Below are positions 27,723 to 37,696 of a DNA stretch of 64,000 bases, one piece after another. The DNA comes from Brucella tritici (GTDB lineage: Bacteria > Pseudomonadota > Alphaproteobacteria > Rhizobiales > Rhizobiaceae). The notes below the pieces were generated by a model. The model ran no database searches and was not told where the DNA came from. It saw only the letters and a list, made by a program, of their open reading frames with translations. Position 1 is the stretch's first letter, and every line of letters starts with the position of its first letter. The stretch spans positions 403,217 to 467,216 of the forward strand of contig NZ_CADEAR010000003.1 of the NCBI RefSeq assembly GCF_902825325.1. Direction: 5' to 3'. The translations under genes were made by a program, and so were the position numbers.

Positions 27723-28517
27723 ATGCGCACCTATCTCGATCTTCTTCAACATGTGCTGGATAACGGCGTGGACCGTGGCGACCGCACAGGCACCGGCACG
27801 CGGTCGGTTTTCGGCTATCAGATGCGCTTCAATCTTGAAGAAGGCTTCCCGGTTCTTACGACCAAGAAGCTGCATCTCCGCTCGATTATCCATGAGCTGC
27901 TGTGGTTCTTGAAAGGCGACACGAATATCGCCTATCTGAAGGAGAACGGTGTCTCGATTTGGGACGAATGGGCAGACGAGAATGGCGATCTCGGGCCAGT
28001 TTACGGCTATCAATGGCGCTCTTGGCCTGCGCCGGATGGCCGTCACATCGATCAGATCGCGAATCTTATGAAAATGCTGCATGGAAATCCCAATTCGCGG
28101 CGTCTGATCGTATCGGCGTGGAACCCGGCGTTGGTCGATGAAATGGCCCTGCCGCCATGTCACTGTCTTTTCCAGTTTTATGTCGCGGACGGAAAGCTCT
28201 CCTGCCAGCTTTATCAGCGTTCGGCGGATATTTTTCTGGGCGTGCCGTTCAATATCGCTTCCTATGCGTTGTTGACGATGATGATCGCGCAGGTCGCCGG
28301 GCTGAAGCCGGGAGAATTTATTCATACGCTGGGTGATGCGCATATTTACGCCAATCATTTCGAGCAGGCGCATTTGCAGCTTACCCGGACGCCAAAGAAA
28401 TTGCCGACCATGTGGATCAATCCAGAAGTGAAGGACCTATTTGCCTTCCGTTTCGAGGATTTCCAGCTTGAAGGTTACGAAGCTGACCCGACGATCAAAG
28501 CCCCGATTGCGGTCTGA
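27723..28517 (+). CDS. thyA: Thymidylate synthase
   Basis: ThyA converts dUMP to dTMP using methylene-tetrahydrofolate. The 264-aa length equals the classic enzyme. Visible motifs are the dUMP/folate loop [11 protein letters not shown] at the N-terminus, the catalytic PPCHC with Cys 146, and [19 protein letters not shown] and [10 protein letters not shown] choose ATG 27723 rather than an upstream in-frame start because it gives the canonical N-terminus. folA follows after 8 nt, so the two cofactor-linked enzymes are co-transcribed. Confidence 0.96.
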   Translation: MRTYLDLLQHVLDNGVDRGDRTGTGTRSVFGYQMRFNLEEGFPVLTTKKLHLRSIIHELLWFLKGDTNIAYLKENGVSIWDEWADENGDLGPVYGYQWRSWPAPDGRHIDQIANLMKMLHGNPNSRRLIVSAWNPALVDEMALPPCHCLFQFYVADGKLSCQLYQRSADIFLGVPFNIASYALLTMMIAQVAGLKPGEFIHTLGDAHIYANHFEQAHLQLTRTPKKLPTMWINPEVKDLFAFRFEDFQLEGYEADPTIKAPIAV

Positions 28518-28525
28518 GGTGCACT

Positions 28526-29050
28526 ATGTCCTCTAGTCGGCCGATAGTTTCGATCATTGTTGCTGCCGCCGAAAACGGTGTCATCGGGCGTGACAACGAT
28601 ATGCCATGGCGTCTCTCGACTGATCTCAAGCGTTTCAAGGCCCTGACACTCGGCAAGCCGGTTATCATGGGGCGGAGGACCTGGGAATCCATCGGACGTC
28701 CCTTGCCGGGGCGACCCAATATCGTGGTGACGAGGGACAAGGAATTTCGGACTGAAGGCGCGAGCATTGTCGGTTCTCTCGAAGAGGCAATTGCGCTCGG
28801 ACAAAAGCTGGCTTTTGATCTGGGCCTCAGAGAGGTTTGCATCATAGGTGGCGGAAAGATTTATGCGGAGGCCTTGCCGCTTGCCGATCGCATTCATCTG
28901 ACTCGGGTTCTGGCCGAGATCGACGGAGATACGCATTTTCCAGAAATCGATCCGCAAATCTGGTGCGTCATTTCGCAGGAGGATGTGCCCGCCGGTGACA
29001 AGGATAGTCACCCAACGCGCTATTTCGTGTACGAAAAACGTGCTGTGTAA
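28526..29050 (+). CDS. folA: Dihydrofolate reductase
   Basis: DHFR regenerates tetrahydrofolate after thymidylate synthesis and is the trimethoprim target. The 174-aa product has the opening SIIVAAAENGVIGRDNDMPWRLSTDLKRFK, the NADPH motif GKPVIMGRRTWESIG, and IIGGGKIYAEALPLADRIHLT. The catalytic acid is the Asp in DNDMPW/L-type position near residue 30. Length is normal. It directly follows thyA (8 nt) and is followed by a 126-bp gap and hflK, so thyA-folA is a two-gene unit with possible read-through. Confidence 0.95.
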   Translation: MSSSRPIVSIIVAAAENGVIGRDNDMPWRLSTDLKRFKALTLGKPVIMGRRTWESIGRPLPGRPNIVVTRDKEFRTEGASIVGSLEEAIALGQKLAFDLGLREVCIIGGGKIYAEALPLADRIHLTRVLAEIDGDTHFPEIDPQIWCVISQEDVPAGDKDSHPTRYFVYEKRAV

Positions 29051-29176
29051 AGCATAGTTCACGAATTTTGTCGTCTTCGCGTTGAAAGCGGACCTCCCGA
29101 TGCCTATAAAACGGAAACATTAGTTGATGACGGGAGTGGGCAGCTCGCTTTCCCGTCGCCTGGACGAGAGGTGAGG

Positions 29177-30328
29177 ATGCCCTGGAGTAATCAGAATGGT
29201 GGCGGCGGCCCATGGGGCGGCGGCGGCGATAATAACAATAACAACAATAATGGCGGCCCCTGGGGACAAGGACCGAAGGGCCCACGCGGCGGCGGCCCGA
29301 ACACACCACCTGATCTCGAAGACATTCTGCGTAAAGGACAAGATCGTCTGAAGCAGGTCTTCCCCGGTGGTGGTGGCAAGGGCGGCAGCAATCGCGGCGT
29401 TCTTTTCCTTATTGGCGCGGCAGTCGTCGGCTTCTGGCTCTTCCAGTCGATCTATACCGTGCAGCCGGACGAACTTGCCGTTGAACTGCGCTTTGGCAAG
29501 CCGAAGGAAGAAGTGTCCGAGCCGGGCCTGCATTTCCATTGGTGGCCAATCGAAACCTATGAAAAGGCGCAGATCGTCGAAAAGCAGATCAATATTGGCG
29601 GGCAGGGCAACCGGAGTGCCACGCAGGGCTTGATGCTGACGGGCGACCAGAACATCGTCAACGTTCAGTTCTCGGTTCTCTACCGCGTTTCCGATCCGCA
29701 GGCATATCTGTTTAACGTCGATAATCCGGATGCGATGGTGCAGCAGGTTTCTGAAAGCGCGATCCGCGAAATCGTCGGTCGTCGTCCCGCTCAAGACGTT
29801 TTCCGTGATAACCGTTCTGCAATCGCATCCAGCGTTCGCGATATCGTTCAGCAGACGCTCGATACTTACAAGGCCGGTATCCAGATCAATGCCGTTTCCA
29901 TCGAAGATGCAGCGCCGCCGCGTGAAGTGGCTGATGCCTTTGATGAAGTGCAGCGTGCTGAACAGGACGAAGATCGTTTCGTAGAAGAATCGAACCAGTA
30001 TTCGAACCAGAAGCTCGGTCAGGCTCGCGGTGAAGCAGCACAGCTTCGCGAAGAGGCAGCCGCTTACAAGAACCGTGTCGTTCAGGACGCGGAAGGTGAG
30101 GCGCAGCGTTTCAGCTCCGTTCTGGGTGAATACCAGAAGGCGCCGGAAGTGACGCGCAACCGTCTGTTCCTCGAAACCATGGAACAGGTGCTGAAGAGCA
30201 CCAAGAAAGTTATTGTCGAACCTGGAAAGGATGTCGTGCCTTATCTGCCGCTGAACGAACTCATGCGCCAGCAGCCACGTCCCGGCGTGAATGCGACCAC
30301 GACGACCCCGAGCGGAGGTAACCAGTAA
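29177..30328 (+). CDS. hflK: FtsH modulator HflK
   Basis: HflK with HflC forms a stomatin/prohibitin-type ring on the inner membrane that encloses and modulates FtsH. The product (about 383 aa) begins with an unusual Gly/Asn-rich segment (GGGGPWGGGGDNNNNNNNGG) encoded by near-repetitive AAC/AAT codons. A membrane helix follows near residues 75-95, then the SPFH domain to about residue 330. ATG 29177 (MPWSNQNGG) is preferred over GTG 29171. Its stop overlaps the hflC start (TAATG), so expression is coupled. The C-terminus is Pro/Gly/Thr-rich. Confidence 0.94.
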   Translation: MPWSNQNGGGGPWGGGGDNNNNNNNGGPWGQGPKGPRGGGPNTPPDLEDILRKGQDRLKQVFPGGGGKGGSNRGVLFLIGAAVVGFWLFQSIYTVQPDELAVELRFGKPKEEVSEPGLHFHWWPIETYEKAQIVEKQINIGGQGNRSATQGLMLTGDQNIVNVQFSVLYRVSDPQAYLFNVDNPDAMVQQVSESAIREIVGRRPAQDVFRDNRSAIASSVRDIVQQTLDTYKAGIQINAVSIEDAAPPREVADAFDEVQRAEQDEDRFVEESNQYSNQKLGQARGEAAQLREEAAAYKNRVVQDAEGEAQRFSSVLGEYQKAPEVTRNRLFLETMEQVLKSTKKVIVEPGKDVVPYLPLNELMRQQPRPGVNATTTTPSGGNQ

Positions 30329-31230
30329 TGGCCCAGAACAGGCTCCCAATCATTGGCGGTATAATCGCCGTCATCGCTTTCCTGATCTACTCTGCTACTT
30401 TTATCGTATCTGAGCGTCAGCAGGCCATCGTGCTTCGTTTCGGTCAGATTGTTGATGTGAAGACGGAACCGGGCATCTATTTCAAACTGCCTTTCGGTTT
30501 CCTCGATGCAGATACCGTGCAGCTGATCGATGATCGTCTGTTGCGTTTCGATCTGGACGATATCCGCGTTCAGGTTTCGGGCGGCAAGTTCTATGATGTC
30601 GACGCGTTCCTCGTCTACCGCATCACCGATGCGCGCAAGTTCCGTGAAACCGTTTCCGGTAGCACGCTGCTTGCTGAACAGCGTCTTCGCACCCGTCTCG
30701 ATGCTGCATTGCGTAGTGTTTACGGCCAGCGTGGTTTCGAAGCGGCACTTTCGGAAGAACGTGGCGACATGATGCGCGAAGTGCGTGACCAGCTTCGTCC
30801 CGATGCAACGTCGCTTGGCCTGACCATCGCCGATGTGCGCATCCGTCGTACCGATCTGACAGCTGAAGTCTCGCAGCAGACCTATGACCGCATGAAGGCG
30901 GAGCGTCTTGCCGAAGCCGAGCGCCTGCGTGCCCGTGGCCGTGAAGCTGCCCAGCGTATCCGCGCTGTTGCAGATCGCCAGGTCGTCGAAACAATTGCGG
31001 AAGCACGCAAGGAATCAGAAATCCTTCGCGGTGAAGGCGATGCGCAGCGCAGTGAAATCTTCGCACGTTCTGCAGGCAAAGACCCTGGCTTCTTCGCCTT
31101 CTATCGGTCGATGTCCGCTTATCGTGAAGCGCTTGAGACACCGGATACAACGCTGGTTCTTTCGCCGGATTCGGAGTTCTTCAAGTTCTTCCGTGATGCT
31201 GGCGGCAAGCTGGCAACGCCTGCCCAGTAA
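30328..31230 (+). CDS. hflC: FtsH modulator HflC
   Basis: Partner of HflK. The 300-aa product has an N-terminal helix (residues 8-25) and an SPFH domain with YDVDAFLVYRITDARKF and the long helix RMKAERLAEAERLRARGREAAQRIRAVADRQ that builds the ring wall. Its start codon overlaps the hflK stop. The small DUF2065 gene and the Do-like protease follow on the same strand, the usual order in alphaproteobacteria, pointing to a shared membrane quality-control role. Confidence 0.95.
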   Translation: MAQNRLPIIGGIIAVIAFLIYSATFIVSERQQAIVLRFGQIVDVKTEPGIYFKLPFGFLDADTVQLIDDRLLRFDLDDIRVQVSGGKFYDVDAFLVYRITDARKFRETVSGSTLLAEQRLRTRLDAALRSVYGQRGFEAALSEERGDMMREVRDQLRPDATSLGLTIADVRIRRTDLTAEVSQQTYDRMKAERLAEAERLRARGREAAQRIRAVADRQVVETIAEARKESEILRGEGDAQRSEIFARSAGKDPGFFAFYRSMSAYREALETPDTTLVLSPDSEFFKFFRDAGGKLATPAQ

Positions 31231-31248
31231 CAACCGGGTCAAACGCTC

Positions 31249-31434
31249 ATGAGCGATTTTCTAGCCGCCGTAGGTCTTCTCTTCGTTCTCGAAGGGCTGC
31301 TCTACGGCGGCTTTCCTTTTTTGGCGAAGAAGCTCGCTCGTGAAGCGAGCGAGACGCCGGAGAATATGTTGCGCATTGCCGGGATTGCAGCCCTTGCAAT
31401 CGGCGTCGGCATTGTCTGGCTTGTCAGGGGATAA
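31249..31434 (+). CDS. DUF2065 family small membrane protein
   Basis: The 61-aa product has two hydrophobic helices (about residues 5-22 and 42-59) around a polar loop, as in the DUF2065 (YjeT-like) family. Motifs include LLFVLEGLLYGGFPFLAKK and MLRIAGIAALAIGVGIVWLVRG. It starts 18 nt after hflC. Its function is not established, but the gene is regularly located after hflC in proteobacteria, so an accessory role for HflKC or the protease downstream is inferred. Confidence 0.85.
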   Translation: MSDFLAAVGLLFVLEGLLYGGFPFLAKKLAREASETPENMLRIAGIAALAIGVGIVWLVRG

Positions 31435-31554
31435 GCCGCTTTCCTTCCGTTATTTATCGTCTGTAGTCTATGCGGGGCCGTAAACAGGCCGTATTTTGCA
31501 GCGACTTATCGCTAATCAAACGACTGCAAGCAGACAGGAACGGAGCAGGGCTTC

Positions 31555-33117
31555 ATGGCAATTGCACCAAAGGCGGGATTTGTTCGCACCCTTTTCGCAA
31601 CCGTGGCATTGGGAGCGATGACCGTCGCTGGCACTCTTTCGATAGGAACGCCTCCGGCAATCGCGGCTCAGGGGCCAGCTTCCGTCGCCGATCTGGCCGA
31701 AGGACTGCTGGATGCGGTCGTGAATATCTCGACCTCGCAGACCGTCAAAGAAGACGGCGAAAGTGACGGTGCGATTCCGATGCCGCAGGTGCCGGAAGGC
31801 TCTCCATTCCAGGAGTATTTCAAGGATTTTTTTGGTGACAAGGGCGGTGTGCAGGGAGACGAATCGCGCAAGGTCCAGTCGCTTGGTTCCGGCTTCGTCA
31901 TCGATTCCGACAAGGGCTTCATCGTCACCAACAATCACGTCATCGCCGATGCGGACGAAATCGAAGTCAATTTCAACGATGGTTCCAAGCTGAAAGCGGA
32001 ACTGGTTGGAAAAGACATCAAGACCGATTTGGCAATTCTCAAGGTTGATCCGTCCAAGCACCAGCTGAAGGCCGTGCAGTTCGGTAATTCGGAAAAAGCG
32101 CGTATCGGTGATTGGGTTCTTGCAATTGGCAACCCATTCGGTCTCGGTGGAACGGTAACAGCGGGCATCATTTCGGCTCGCAAGCGCGACATTAATTCTG
32201 GCCCCTATGATGACTTCATCCAGACTGACGCGGCCATCAACCGAGGCAATTCGGGCGGCCCGCTGTTTGACATGGATGGCAAGGTGATCGGCATCAACAC
32301 GGCGATCATCTCACCATCGGGCGGCTCTATCGGTATCGGCTTTGCTATCCCGGCCGAGATGGCTGTGGGTGTTATCGACCAGCTTAAGGAGTTTGGCGAA
32401 GTTCGCCGTGGCTGGCTTGGTGTGCGTATCCAGCCTGTAACTGAAGATATAGCCCAGAGCCTCGGTCTGAAGGAAGCCAAGGGTGCGCTGATTGCCGGGC
32501 TGATTGAAAATTCCGGTGTTGACAACGAGGCCATTGAAGCCGGCGATGTCGTGATCCGCTACGAAGGCAAGCCGGTCGATACCGCCCGCGATCTGCCGCG
32601 CTTAGTTGCAGAAACTCCGGTCGGCAAGGAAGTCGAGATCGTTGTGGTTCGCCAAGGCGAGGAAAAGACGCTGAAAGTCAAGCTGGGACGTCTGGTTGAG
32701 GACGACAAGAGCACCGAAGCTGCGACGGAAGATCAGGCTCCGCCGCCGGAAGGTGAGGGCGGTGATGAAGGCACGGTAACGCCGGATATGCCGAAAAAGG
32801 AGCAGAAAAGCGATGCTGCCCCGAGCGTGCTTGGAATGAAGCTCAGCGAACTGAATGACGATGTTCGCGGAGAATTTGGCATTGCGGAAGATGTGGAAGG
32901 TGTTGCGGTCCTGTATGTTTCCCCCGGCTCAGCCGCAGGTGAGAAACGTATCGAAACCGGCGATGTTATCGTCGATATCGGACAGGTGAATGTGAAGACG
33001 CCCGAGGACGTGAAGAAGCGTATTGATGCGCTGCGCCGCGAAGGACGCAAGAACGCGCTTATGATGCTGGCCTCACGTTCGGGAGAACTGCGTTTTGTGA
33101 CTGTCCGGATCAATTGA
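31555..33117 (+). CDS. Do-like periplasmic serine endoprotease (DegP/HtrA family)
   Basis: Periplasmic protease and chaperone for misfolded proteins. The 520-aa product has a signal peptide (residues 1 to about 38, ending AIAA), a trypsin-like domain with catalytic triad His 128 (TNNHVI), Asp 158 (DLAILKV) and Ser 233 (GNSGGPL), then two PDZ domains (about residues 285-370 and 425-510). A Pro/Glu/Gly-rich linker between them is longer than usual. Stands after hflKC and DUF2065. A strong terminator closes the unit at 33140-33179. Confidence 0.93.
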   Translation: MAIAPKAGFVRTLFATVALGAMTVAGTLSIGTPPAIAAQGPASVADLAEGLLDAVVNISTSQTVKEDGESDGAIPMPQVPEGSPFQEYFKDFFGDKGGVQGDESRKVQSLGSGFVIDSDKGFIVTNNHVIADADEIEVNFNDGSKLKAELVGKDIKTDLAILKVDPSKHQLKAVQFGNSEKARIGDWVLAIGNPFGLGGTVTAGIISARKRDINSGPYDDFIQTDAAINRGNSGGPLFDMDGKVIGINTAIISPSGGSIGIGFAIPAEMAVGVIDQLKEFGEVRRGWLGVRIQPVTEDIAQSLGLKEAKGALIAGLIENSGVDNEAIEAGDVVIRYEGKPVDTARDLPRLVAETPVGKEVEIVVVRQGEEKTLKVKLGRLVEDDKSTEAATEDQAPPPEGEGGDEGTVTPDMPKKEQKSDAAPSVLGMKLSELNDDVRGEFGIAEDVEGVAVLYVSPGSAAGEKRIETGDVIVDIGQVNVKTPEDVKKRIDALRREGRKNALMMLASRSGELRFVTVRIN

Positions 33118-33139
33118 TCCTGAATTGAGTGTACTGCTG

Positions 33140-33179
33140 AAACGGCATTGCAGGGAAAACTGCAATGCCGTTTTGTTTT
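33140..33179 (+). terminator. Strong intrinsic terminator after the Do-like protease
   Basis: A perfect 14-bp stem (AAACGGCATTGCAG with CTGCAATGCCGTTT) with a 6-nt loop is followed by TTTTGTTTT. It lies 22 nt after the protease stop codon and closes the hflKC-DUF2065-protease unit. Confidence 0.93.
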
Positions 33180-33314
33180 GCGGTTTGAATCACTTGGCGT
33201 CGGAACCGCACGAAGAGATTCTAGTGCTCCTCATTCGTCGTTCAAAATTGCAGGGCCTTCTGTTTCATTCGCCTCCGGTGTGCTATGGACCGGCGCCATT
33301 CGGAGTAGGGTGAG

Positions 33315-34493
33315 TTGGAAACAGTCGATATTGTGGTCATAGGCGCTGGCGCGGCAGGCATGATGTGTGCCATCGAGGCGGCCAAACGCGGGCGTTCCGT
33401 ACTGGTCGTGGATCACGCCAAGGCAGCCGGTGAGAAAATCCGCATATCGGGCGGTGGTCGCTGCAATTTCACCAATCTTTATGCAAGCCCGAAGAACTAC
33501 CTCTCGCAGAACCCGCATTTCTGTATCTCGGCTATGAGTCGCTACACGCAGCGCGACTTCATCGCGCTCGTGGAGCGTCACCGCATCGCTTATCACGAGA
33601 AGACGCTTGGCCAACTCTTCTGTGATGGCTCTGCGTTGCAGATAATCGAAATGTTGCTGGGGGAAATGAAGCGCCATGGCGCGCGACTGAAGCTTGGCTG
33701 CAGTGTCAGTTCCGTCGAGAAATCAGCACAGGGCTTTTCTCTCCAGTTGTCGGATGGTCCAGTGCGCTGTCGATCACTGGTGGTGGCGTGTGGAGGAAAG
33801 TCGATCCCCAAGATGGGAGCGACGGGTTTCGGTTACGATATCGCGACGCAGTTCGGATTGCGGATTGTCGAAACACGACCGGCGCTGGTTCCGCTGACAT
33901 TTGAACCCAATACACTGGAACGCCTGAAGCCGCTGGCCGGTGTTGCCGTCGATGCCGTTGTCTCCTGTGGCAAAACCAAATTTGCCGAGGCAATGCTTTT
34001 TACGCATCGTGGTATCAGTGGCCCTTCGATCTTGCAGATTTCTTCCTACTGGCGGGAAGGTGAAGAAATCCGCATTGCGATGCTGCCGGAAACGGGTATT
34101 TTCGAAGCACTGCGCGAGCAACGCAAACAGAACGGCAAGCAGGCATTGCAGACCGCGCTGGCGCTTTATCTTCCGAGGAAACTTGCACAGACCATAGCCG
34201 AAGATATCAGTGCGACTGGCCATCTGGCAGATATGTCCGACAAGACGTTCCGCCGTGTCGAGGCAGCGATAAACGACTGGCGCATCAAACCTGCCGGTTC
34301 GGAAGGCTACCGTACAGCTGAAGTTACGCTTGGAGGGGTCGACACGCGCGATCTCGACTCCAAGACCATGGAAGCCAAATCCGTTCCCGGCCTGTTTTTC
34401 ATCGGCGAGGTGGTCGATGTTACGGGGTGGCTCGGCGGCTATAATTTCCAGTGGGCGTGGTCTTCGGGATGGGTGGCCGGTCAGTCTGCCTGA
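33315..34493 (+). CDS. NAD(P)/FAD-dependent oxidoreductase, BaiN/HI0933-like
   Basis: The 392-aa flavoprotein opens with the Rossmann motif VVIGAGAAGMMCAIEAAKRG and has the family markers SGGGRCNFTN near residue 45, TGFGYDIATQFGL and the C-terminal GLFFIGEVVDVTGWLGGYNFQWAWSSG. The HI0933 family binds FAD; reactions of the members are mostly unproven, although BaiN is linked to bile-acid dehydroxylation in gut bacteria. A TTG start at 33315 follows GGAGTAGGGTG. Its 3' end overlaps the convergent GNAT gene by 13 nt. Confidence 0.88.
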   Translation: METVDIVVIGAGAAGMMCAIEAAKRGRSVLVVDHAKAAGEKIRISGGGRCNFTNLYASPKNYLSQNPHFCISAMSRYTQRDFIALVERHRIAYHEKTLGQLFCDGSALQIIEMLLGEMKRHGARLKLGCSVSSVEKSAQGFSLQLSDGPVRCRSLVVACGGKSIPKMGATGFGYDIATQFGLRIVETRPALVPLTFEPNTLERLKPLAGVAVDAVVSCGKTKFAEAMLFTHRGISGPSILQISSYWREGEEIRIAMLPETGIFEALREQRKQNGKQALQTALALYLPRKLAQTIAEDISATGHLADMSDKTFRRVEAAINDWRIKPAGSEGYRTAEVTLGGVDTRDLDSKTMEAKSVPGLFFIGEVVDVTGWLGGYNFQWAWSSGWVAGQSA

Positions 34494-35023
34494 ATGCGAT
34501 AGACGGAATGAAGCTTCAAATGTGGAGTTTCATCCGGCACACGGGGATGGTCGAAATCGCTCGACGGATCACGGGTCATGCCGATGCGCTGCATAACGGC
34601 TGTGGACCGCTTGTTATTATGGACGGCGAAGGAAACGACTTCCGAGAGGTCAAGGGTGCCGAAAGCATATTCGATCAGCGCTTTGCCCGCTTCGGTTACA
34701 TAGCCCTTGCCCCAAAATGGAGTGGCCAGCCGCCAGCCAATTTCAACAGTACCGTCCGGGAAATAAGGTTCGAGGCTGGTGCGGGCGAGACCGGCGAAGC
34801 CGATGCACTGACCGCCTTCTTTTTCTTCCAGGGCATAGAAACCGAGACCCGTTTCAGAAATCATCTTCTGGAGGTGGTCGAACAGTTCATCCGATTGCGA
34901 GCGGTTCCTGCGGAAGGGAAAGAAACGCATTACCTCTTCATCGGAATTGATGACATGGAACAGGTCGCGGTCGCGATCCTCCCAGTTCCGGATGATGAGG
35001 CGCGGCGTTTGCAGAATGATCAT
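34481..35023 (-). CDS. GNAT family N-acetyltransferase (RimJ/RimL-like)
   Basis: The 180-aa product has the RimJ/RimL pattern: TPRLIIRNWEDRDRDLF at the N-terminus, GGQCIGFAGLARTS, and the acetyl-CoA motif EIGWRLATPFWGKGYVTEAGKALIEYAF, then HNNKRSTAVMQRIGM. The substrate could be a protein N-terminus or small molecule; not determined. Start overlaps the serB stop by 4 nt (ATGA), so the gene is coupled with serB. Its 3' end runs into the convergent BaiN-like gene. Confidence 0.88.
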   Translation of the reverse strand: MIILQTPRLIIRNWEDRDRDLFHVINSDEEVMRFFPFRRNRSQSDELFDHLQKMISETGLGFYALEEKEGGQCIGFAGLARTSLEPYFPDGTVEIGWRLATPFWGKGYVTEAGKALIEYAFGTLDLSEVVSFAVHNNKRSTAVMQRIGMTRDPSSDFDHPRVPDETPHLKLHSVYRIQAD

Positions 35024-35919
35024 TGAACGAAATCCGCCTTTCTATAGCCCTGAATATAGAGGAGGGCGGTCAGGTCGCCATGGTCAACCCGCATTCGAGC
35101 CTGCGCTGCCACAGTCGGCTTCGCGTGAAGTGCGATACCAGTGCCTGCAAGCTGGATCATGCCGAGATCGTTCGCTCCGTCGCCCACCGCAATTGCGTCA
35201 TCCGGTGTGAGACCGAGGCGCTCGGCGATTTCCACGAGTTTCTCGACCTTGGCTTCACGACCGAGAATTGGCTCTGTGACAAGGCCGGTCAAATACATGC
35301 CATCGTCGATCAGCCTGTTAGCGCGGTCTTCATTGAAGCCGATCATTTCGGCGATACGCTGGGTAAATGAGGTAAAACCGCCGGACACAAGCGCGGTGTA
35401 AGCACCATGTTTCCGCATGGTACGCACGAGTTCCGGCCCGCCGGGCATCAGTGTGATGCGGGTTGAAATGACCTTGTCGATGACATTGAGCGGCAGGCCT
35501 TTCAACAAGGCCACCCGCTCGCGCAAGGCAGGTTCGAAAGCGATTTCACCATTCATGGCGCGTGCGGTGATTGCCGCCACATGCTCGCGCAGTCCGGCTT
35601 CCTCTGCCAATTCGTCGATGCACTCTTGCTGGATCATCGTGGAATCCATGTCGGCAATCAGAATTTTCTTGCGCCGGAGCTCCTGTTCCTGCACCACCAC
35701 ATCGATCGGCGCGCCATCAAGCGAGTGGCGCAGCAGGGTTTCGGCTTCTTCACTGCTGATCCCCGATGGAAGTGCAATGTCGCAGGCAATGTTGTCGGCC
35801 AGCCAATAGAGTCCGGTTGCATTCACCGCTGCTGAGGCTTTAATCCCGAGCGCTGATGCAAGCGATGCTTTGGCCGGGTTGGCAATCAAAGTGGCGACGA
35901 GAGAAACCTGTTGGGACAT
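35020..35919 (-). CDS. serB: Phosphoserine phosphatase SerB
   Basis: Last step of serine synthesis: it dephosphorylates O-phospho-L-serine. The 299-aa product has an N-terminal ACT-like region and a HAD-type core with motif I ADMDSTM (nucleophile Asp 90), motif [11 protein letters not shown] and motif [18 protein letters not shown] 35919 is chosen; a TTG 9 nt upstream is less likely. The divergent miaA starts only 17 bp away, so the promoters must overlap the opposite gene. A GNAT gene is coupled downstream. Confidence 0.93.
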   Translation of the reverse strand: MSQQVSLVATLIANPAKASLASALGIKASAAVNATGLYWLADNIACDIALPSGISSEEAETLLRHSLDGAPIDVVVQEQELRRKKILIADMDSTMIQQECIDELAEEAGLREHVAAITARAMNGEIAFEPALRERVALLKGLPLNVIDKVISTRITLMPGGPELVRTMRKHGAYTALVSGGFTSFTQRIAEMIGFNEDRANRLIDDGMYLTGLVTEPILGREAKVEKLVEIAERLGLTPDDAIAVGDGANDLGMIQLAGTGIALHAKPTVAAQARMRVDHGDLTALLYIQGYRKADFVQ

Positions 35920-35936
35920 GGAGAACAATTCCGGCG

Positions 35937-36863
35937 ATGAATGAGGGTGCGGTCACGAATGCAATCCTGATAGCTGGCCCAACGGCCAGCGGCAAGTCGG
36001 CACTTGCCATTCGCATGGCTCGTGAGACTGGCGGTTTCATCGTGAACACCGATTCTATGCAGGTTTACGATGTTCTTGATCTTCTGAGTGCGCGACCGAG
36101 CAAAGCGGATCTCGCTGCGGCCGAACATCATCTCTATGGACACATCGCGCCGTCGATATCCTATTCGACTGGACGATGGCTGGATGATGTGGCTGGCCTG
36201 CTATCTCAACCTGCCATGAAGCACAGGACCCCAATCTTTGTTGGTGGCACGGGGCTTTATTTCAAAGCGCTGCTCGGTGGACTGTCGCAGATGCCAGAGG
36301 TGCCGGGTGATGTTCGGGCCTATTGGCGGGGACGTATGGAGGCGAATGGTCCGGAACTTCTTCACCAGCTTCTCAGCGAACGTGACCCGGATATGGCCGC
36401 AACCCTTCAACCCTTCGACAGCCAGCGCATCGTTCGGGCGCTGGAAGTTTTTGAAGGCACCGGAAAGTCGCTTCTTGCTTGGCAGCAGACGAAAGGGCAG
36501 GCACTGATAGACGATGAGAGAGCACGCAAGATCGTATTGCTGCCGGATCGGACGTGGCTTTCCGAGCGTATTGCCCAGCGTTTTGCTCTGATGTGGGACG
36601 ATGGCGCGGTTGATGAAGTCAAAGCGTTGCTGACGCTTGATCTCGACCCGGCATTGCCCGCAATGAAGGCCATTGGTGTGCGTGAGATCACGGCATTTCT
36701 GCAAGGCTCGATGTCGCGGGAAGAAACAATTGAACGTTCGGTTATCGCCACCCGGCAATATGCAAAGCGTCAGTCGACCTGGTTTCGAAATCAGCTTGAT
36801 GATCGCTGGTGTGTGCATGCAAATTCTGATGATGCCTTCGCTCAATTAACGACAACGAAATAA
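35937..36863 (+). CDS. miaA: tRNA dimethylallyltransferase MiaA
   Basis: MiaA adds an isopentenyl group to A37 of tRNAs reading U-starting codons. The 308-aa product begins [21 protein letters not shown] with the P-loop at residues 14-21, then [12 protein letters not shown], the [11 protein letters not shown] segment and the C-terminal region [14 protein letters not shown]. Length is standard. Start chosen as ATG 35937 since upstream in-frame residues overlap serB. The gene begins 17 bp from divergent serB. Confidence 0.94.
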   Translation: MNEGAVTNAILIAGPTASGKSALAIRMARETGGFIVNTDSMQVYDVLDLLSARPSKADLAAAEHHLYGHIAPSISYSTGRWLDDVAGLLSQPAMKHRTPIFVGGTGLYFKALLGGLSQMPEVPGDVRAYWRGRMEANGPELLHQLLSERDPDMAATLQPFDSQRIVRALEVFEGTGKSLLAWQQTKGQALIDDERARKIVLLPDRTWLSERIAQRFALMWDDGAVDEVKALLTLDLDPALPAMKAIGVREITAFLQGSMSREETIERSVIATRQYAKRQSTWFRNQLDDRWCVHANSDDAFAQLTTTK

Positions 36864-36904
36864 CTCGCTGGCACTCTCTGAAGCAGGAGAGGCGGGCGCG
36901 GACT

Positions 36905-37696
36905 ATGCGATTTCATAAATCGGAGCGGGCATTTTTTATTCTGATTGTTTTGATGTTCGGTATTGGGCTGTTGCTTTACCAGGCTCGTGTCGACATCGGA
37001 CAATTGCAGACCTTGCCACTTGATGTGAGTGCGTCGGAACTGGTTTCGAGGCTCGATCAGTTGAGTTACGTCACAATCTGGGTGCTGATTGCGACTATCG
37101 CTTGCGGGCTTTTCCTGATCTATCCGCAAATCCGTACCGATGCGCAGGACCGCGGCAAGCTGCAGGTCATCACGCAGGATCTTTCCGAACGGTCGCAGAC
37201 CCTCGAACATGCCGCGCTGACGGATAGCCTGACCGGCATGCAGAACAGGCGGTATTTCGATGAGGCGCTGAAGGAATATCTGGTCCAGTTCGACCGGATT
37301 CAGCGGCCTGTCGGGTTGATGATTATCGATCTCGATCATTTCAAGACAGTGAATGATACTTATGGGCATGACATTGGTGATATCGTGCTGCAAGAAGTGG
37401 CGCGGTGTCTGAAGGACTATACGCGGTATCATGATGTTGTTGCCCGGCTTGGCGGCGAGGAGTTCGCAGTTCTTGCGCCGAACATGGACGCGGAATTGAT
37501 GATCAAGCTTGCTAATCGTATCCGCAAGGCCATATCGACGCTTGAAATCGATCTGGGCGATGAGAGGCTTGGCGTCACCGTCAGTATTGGCCTTGCCATA
37601 TGGGACCGGCGCGAGAACTCGAAGGACCTCTATCGTCGCGCTGACAAGATGCTCTATGCCGCGAAGAACATGGGCCGTAACCGCGTCTGCGCCTAA
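36905..37696 (+). CDS. Membrane-bound diguanylate cyclase (GGDEF)
   Basis: Makes cyclic di-GMP from two GTP. The 263-aa product has two N-terminal helices (about residues 9-26 and 56-76) around a short periplasmic stretch, then a GGDEF domain from about residue 105. The active-site motif is GGEEF at residues 183-187, with DLDHFKTVNDTYGHDIGD upstream, so it is catalytically competent. An RxxD inhibition site (RYHD) lies 5 residues before GGEEF, suggesting product feedback. The stop codon overlaps the stop of the convergent HerA-like gene. The sensed signal is unknown. Confidence 0.9.
   Translation: MRFHKSERAFFILIVLMFGIGLLLYQARVDIGQLQTLPLDVSASELVSRLDQLSYVTIWVLIATIACGLFLIYPQIRTDAQDRGKLQVITQDLSERSQTLEHAALTDSLTGMQNRRYFDEALKEYLVQFDRIQRPVGLMIIDLDHFKTVNDTYGHDIGDIVLQEVARCLKDYTRYHDVVARLGGEEFAVLAPNMDAELMIKLANRIRKAISTLEIDLGDERLGVTVSIGLAIWDRRENSKDLYRRADKMLYAAKNMGRNRVCA

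Noticed and set aside
29190..29270. AAC/AAT and GGC repeats in hflK as a phase-variable tract
   Set aside because: Codons are mixed and the run is short, so slippage is unlikely; it encodes a normal Gly/Asn-rich N-terminus.
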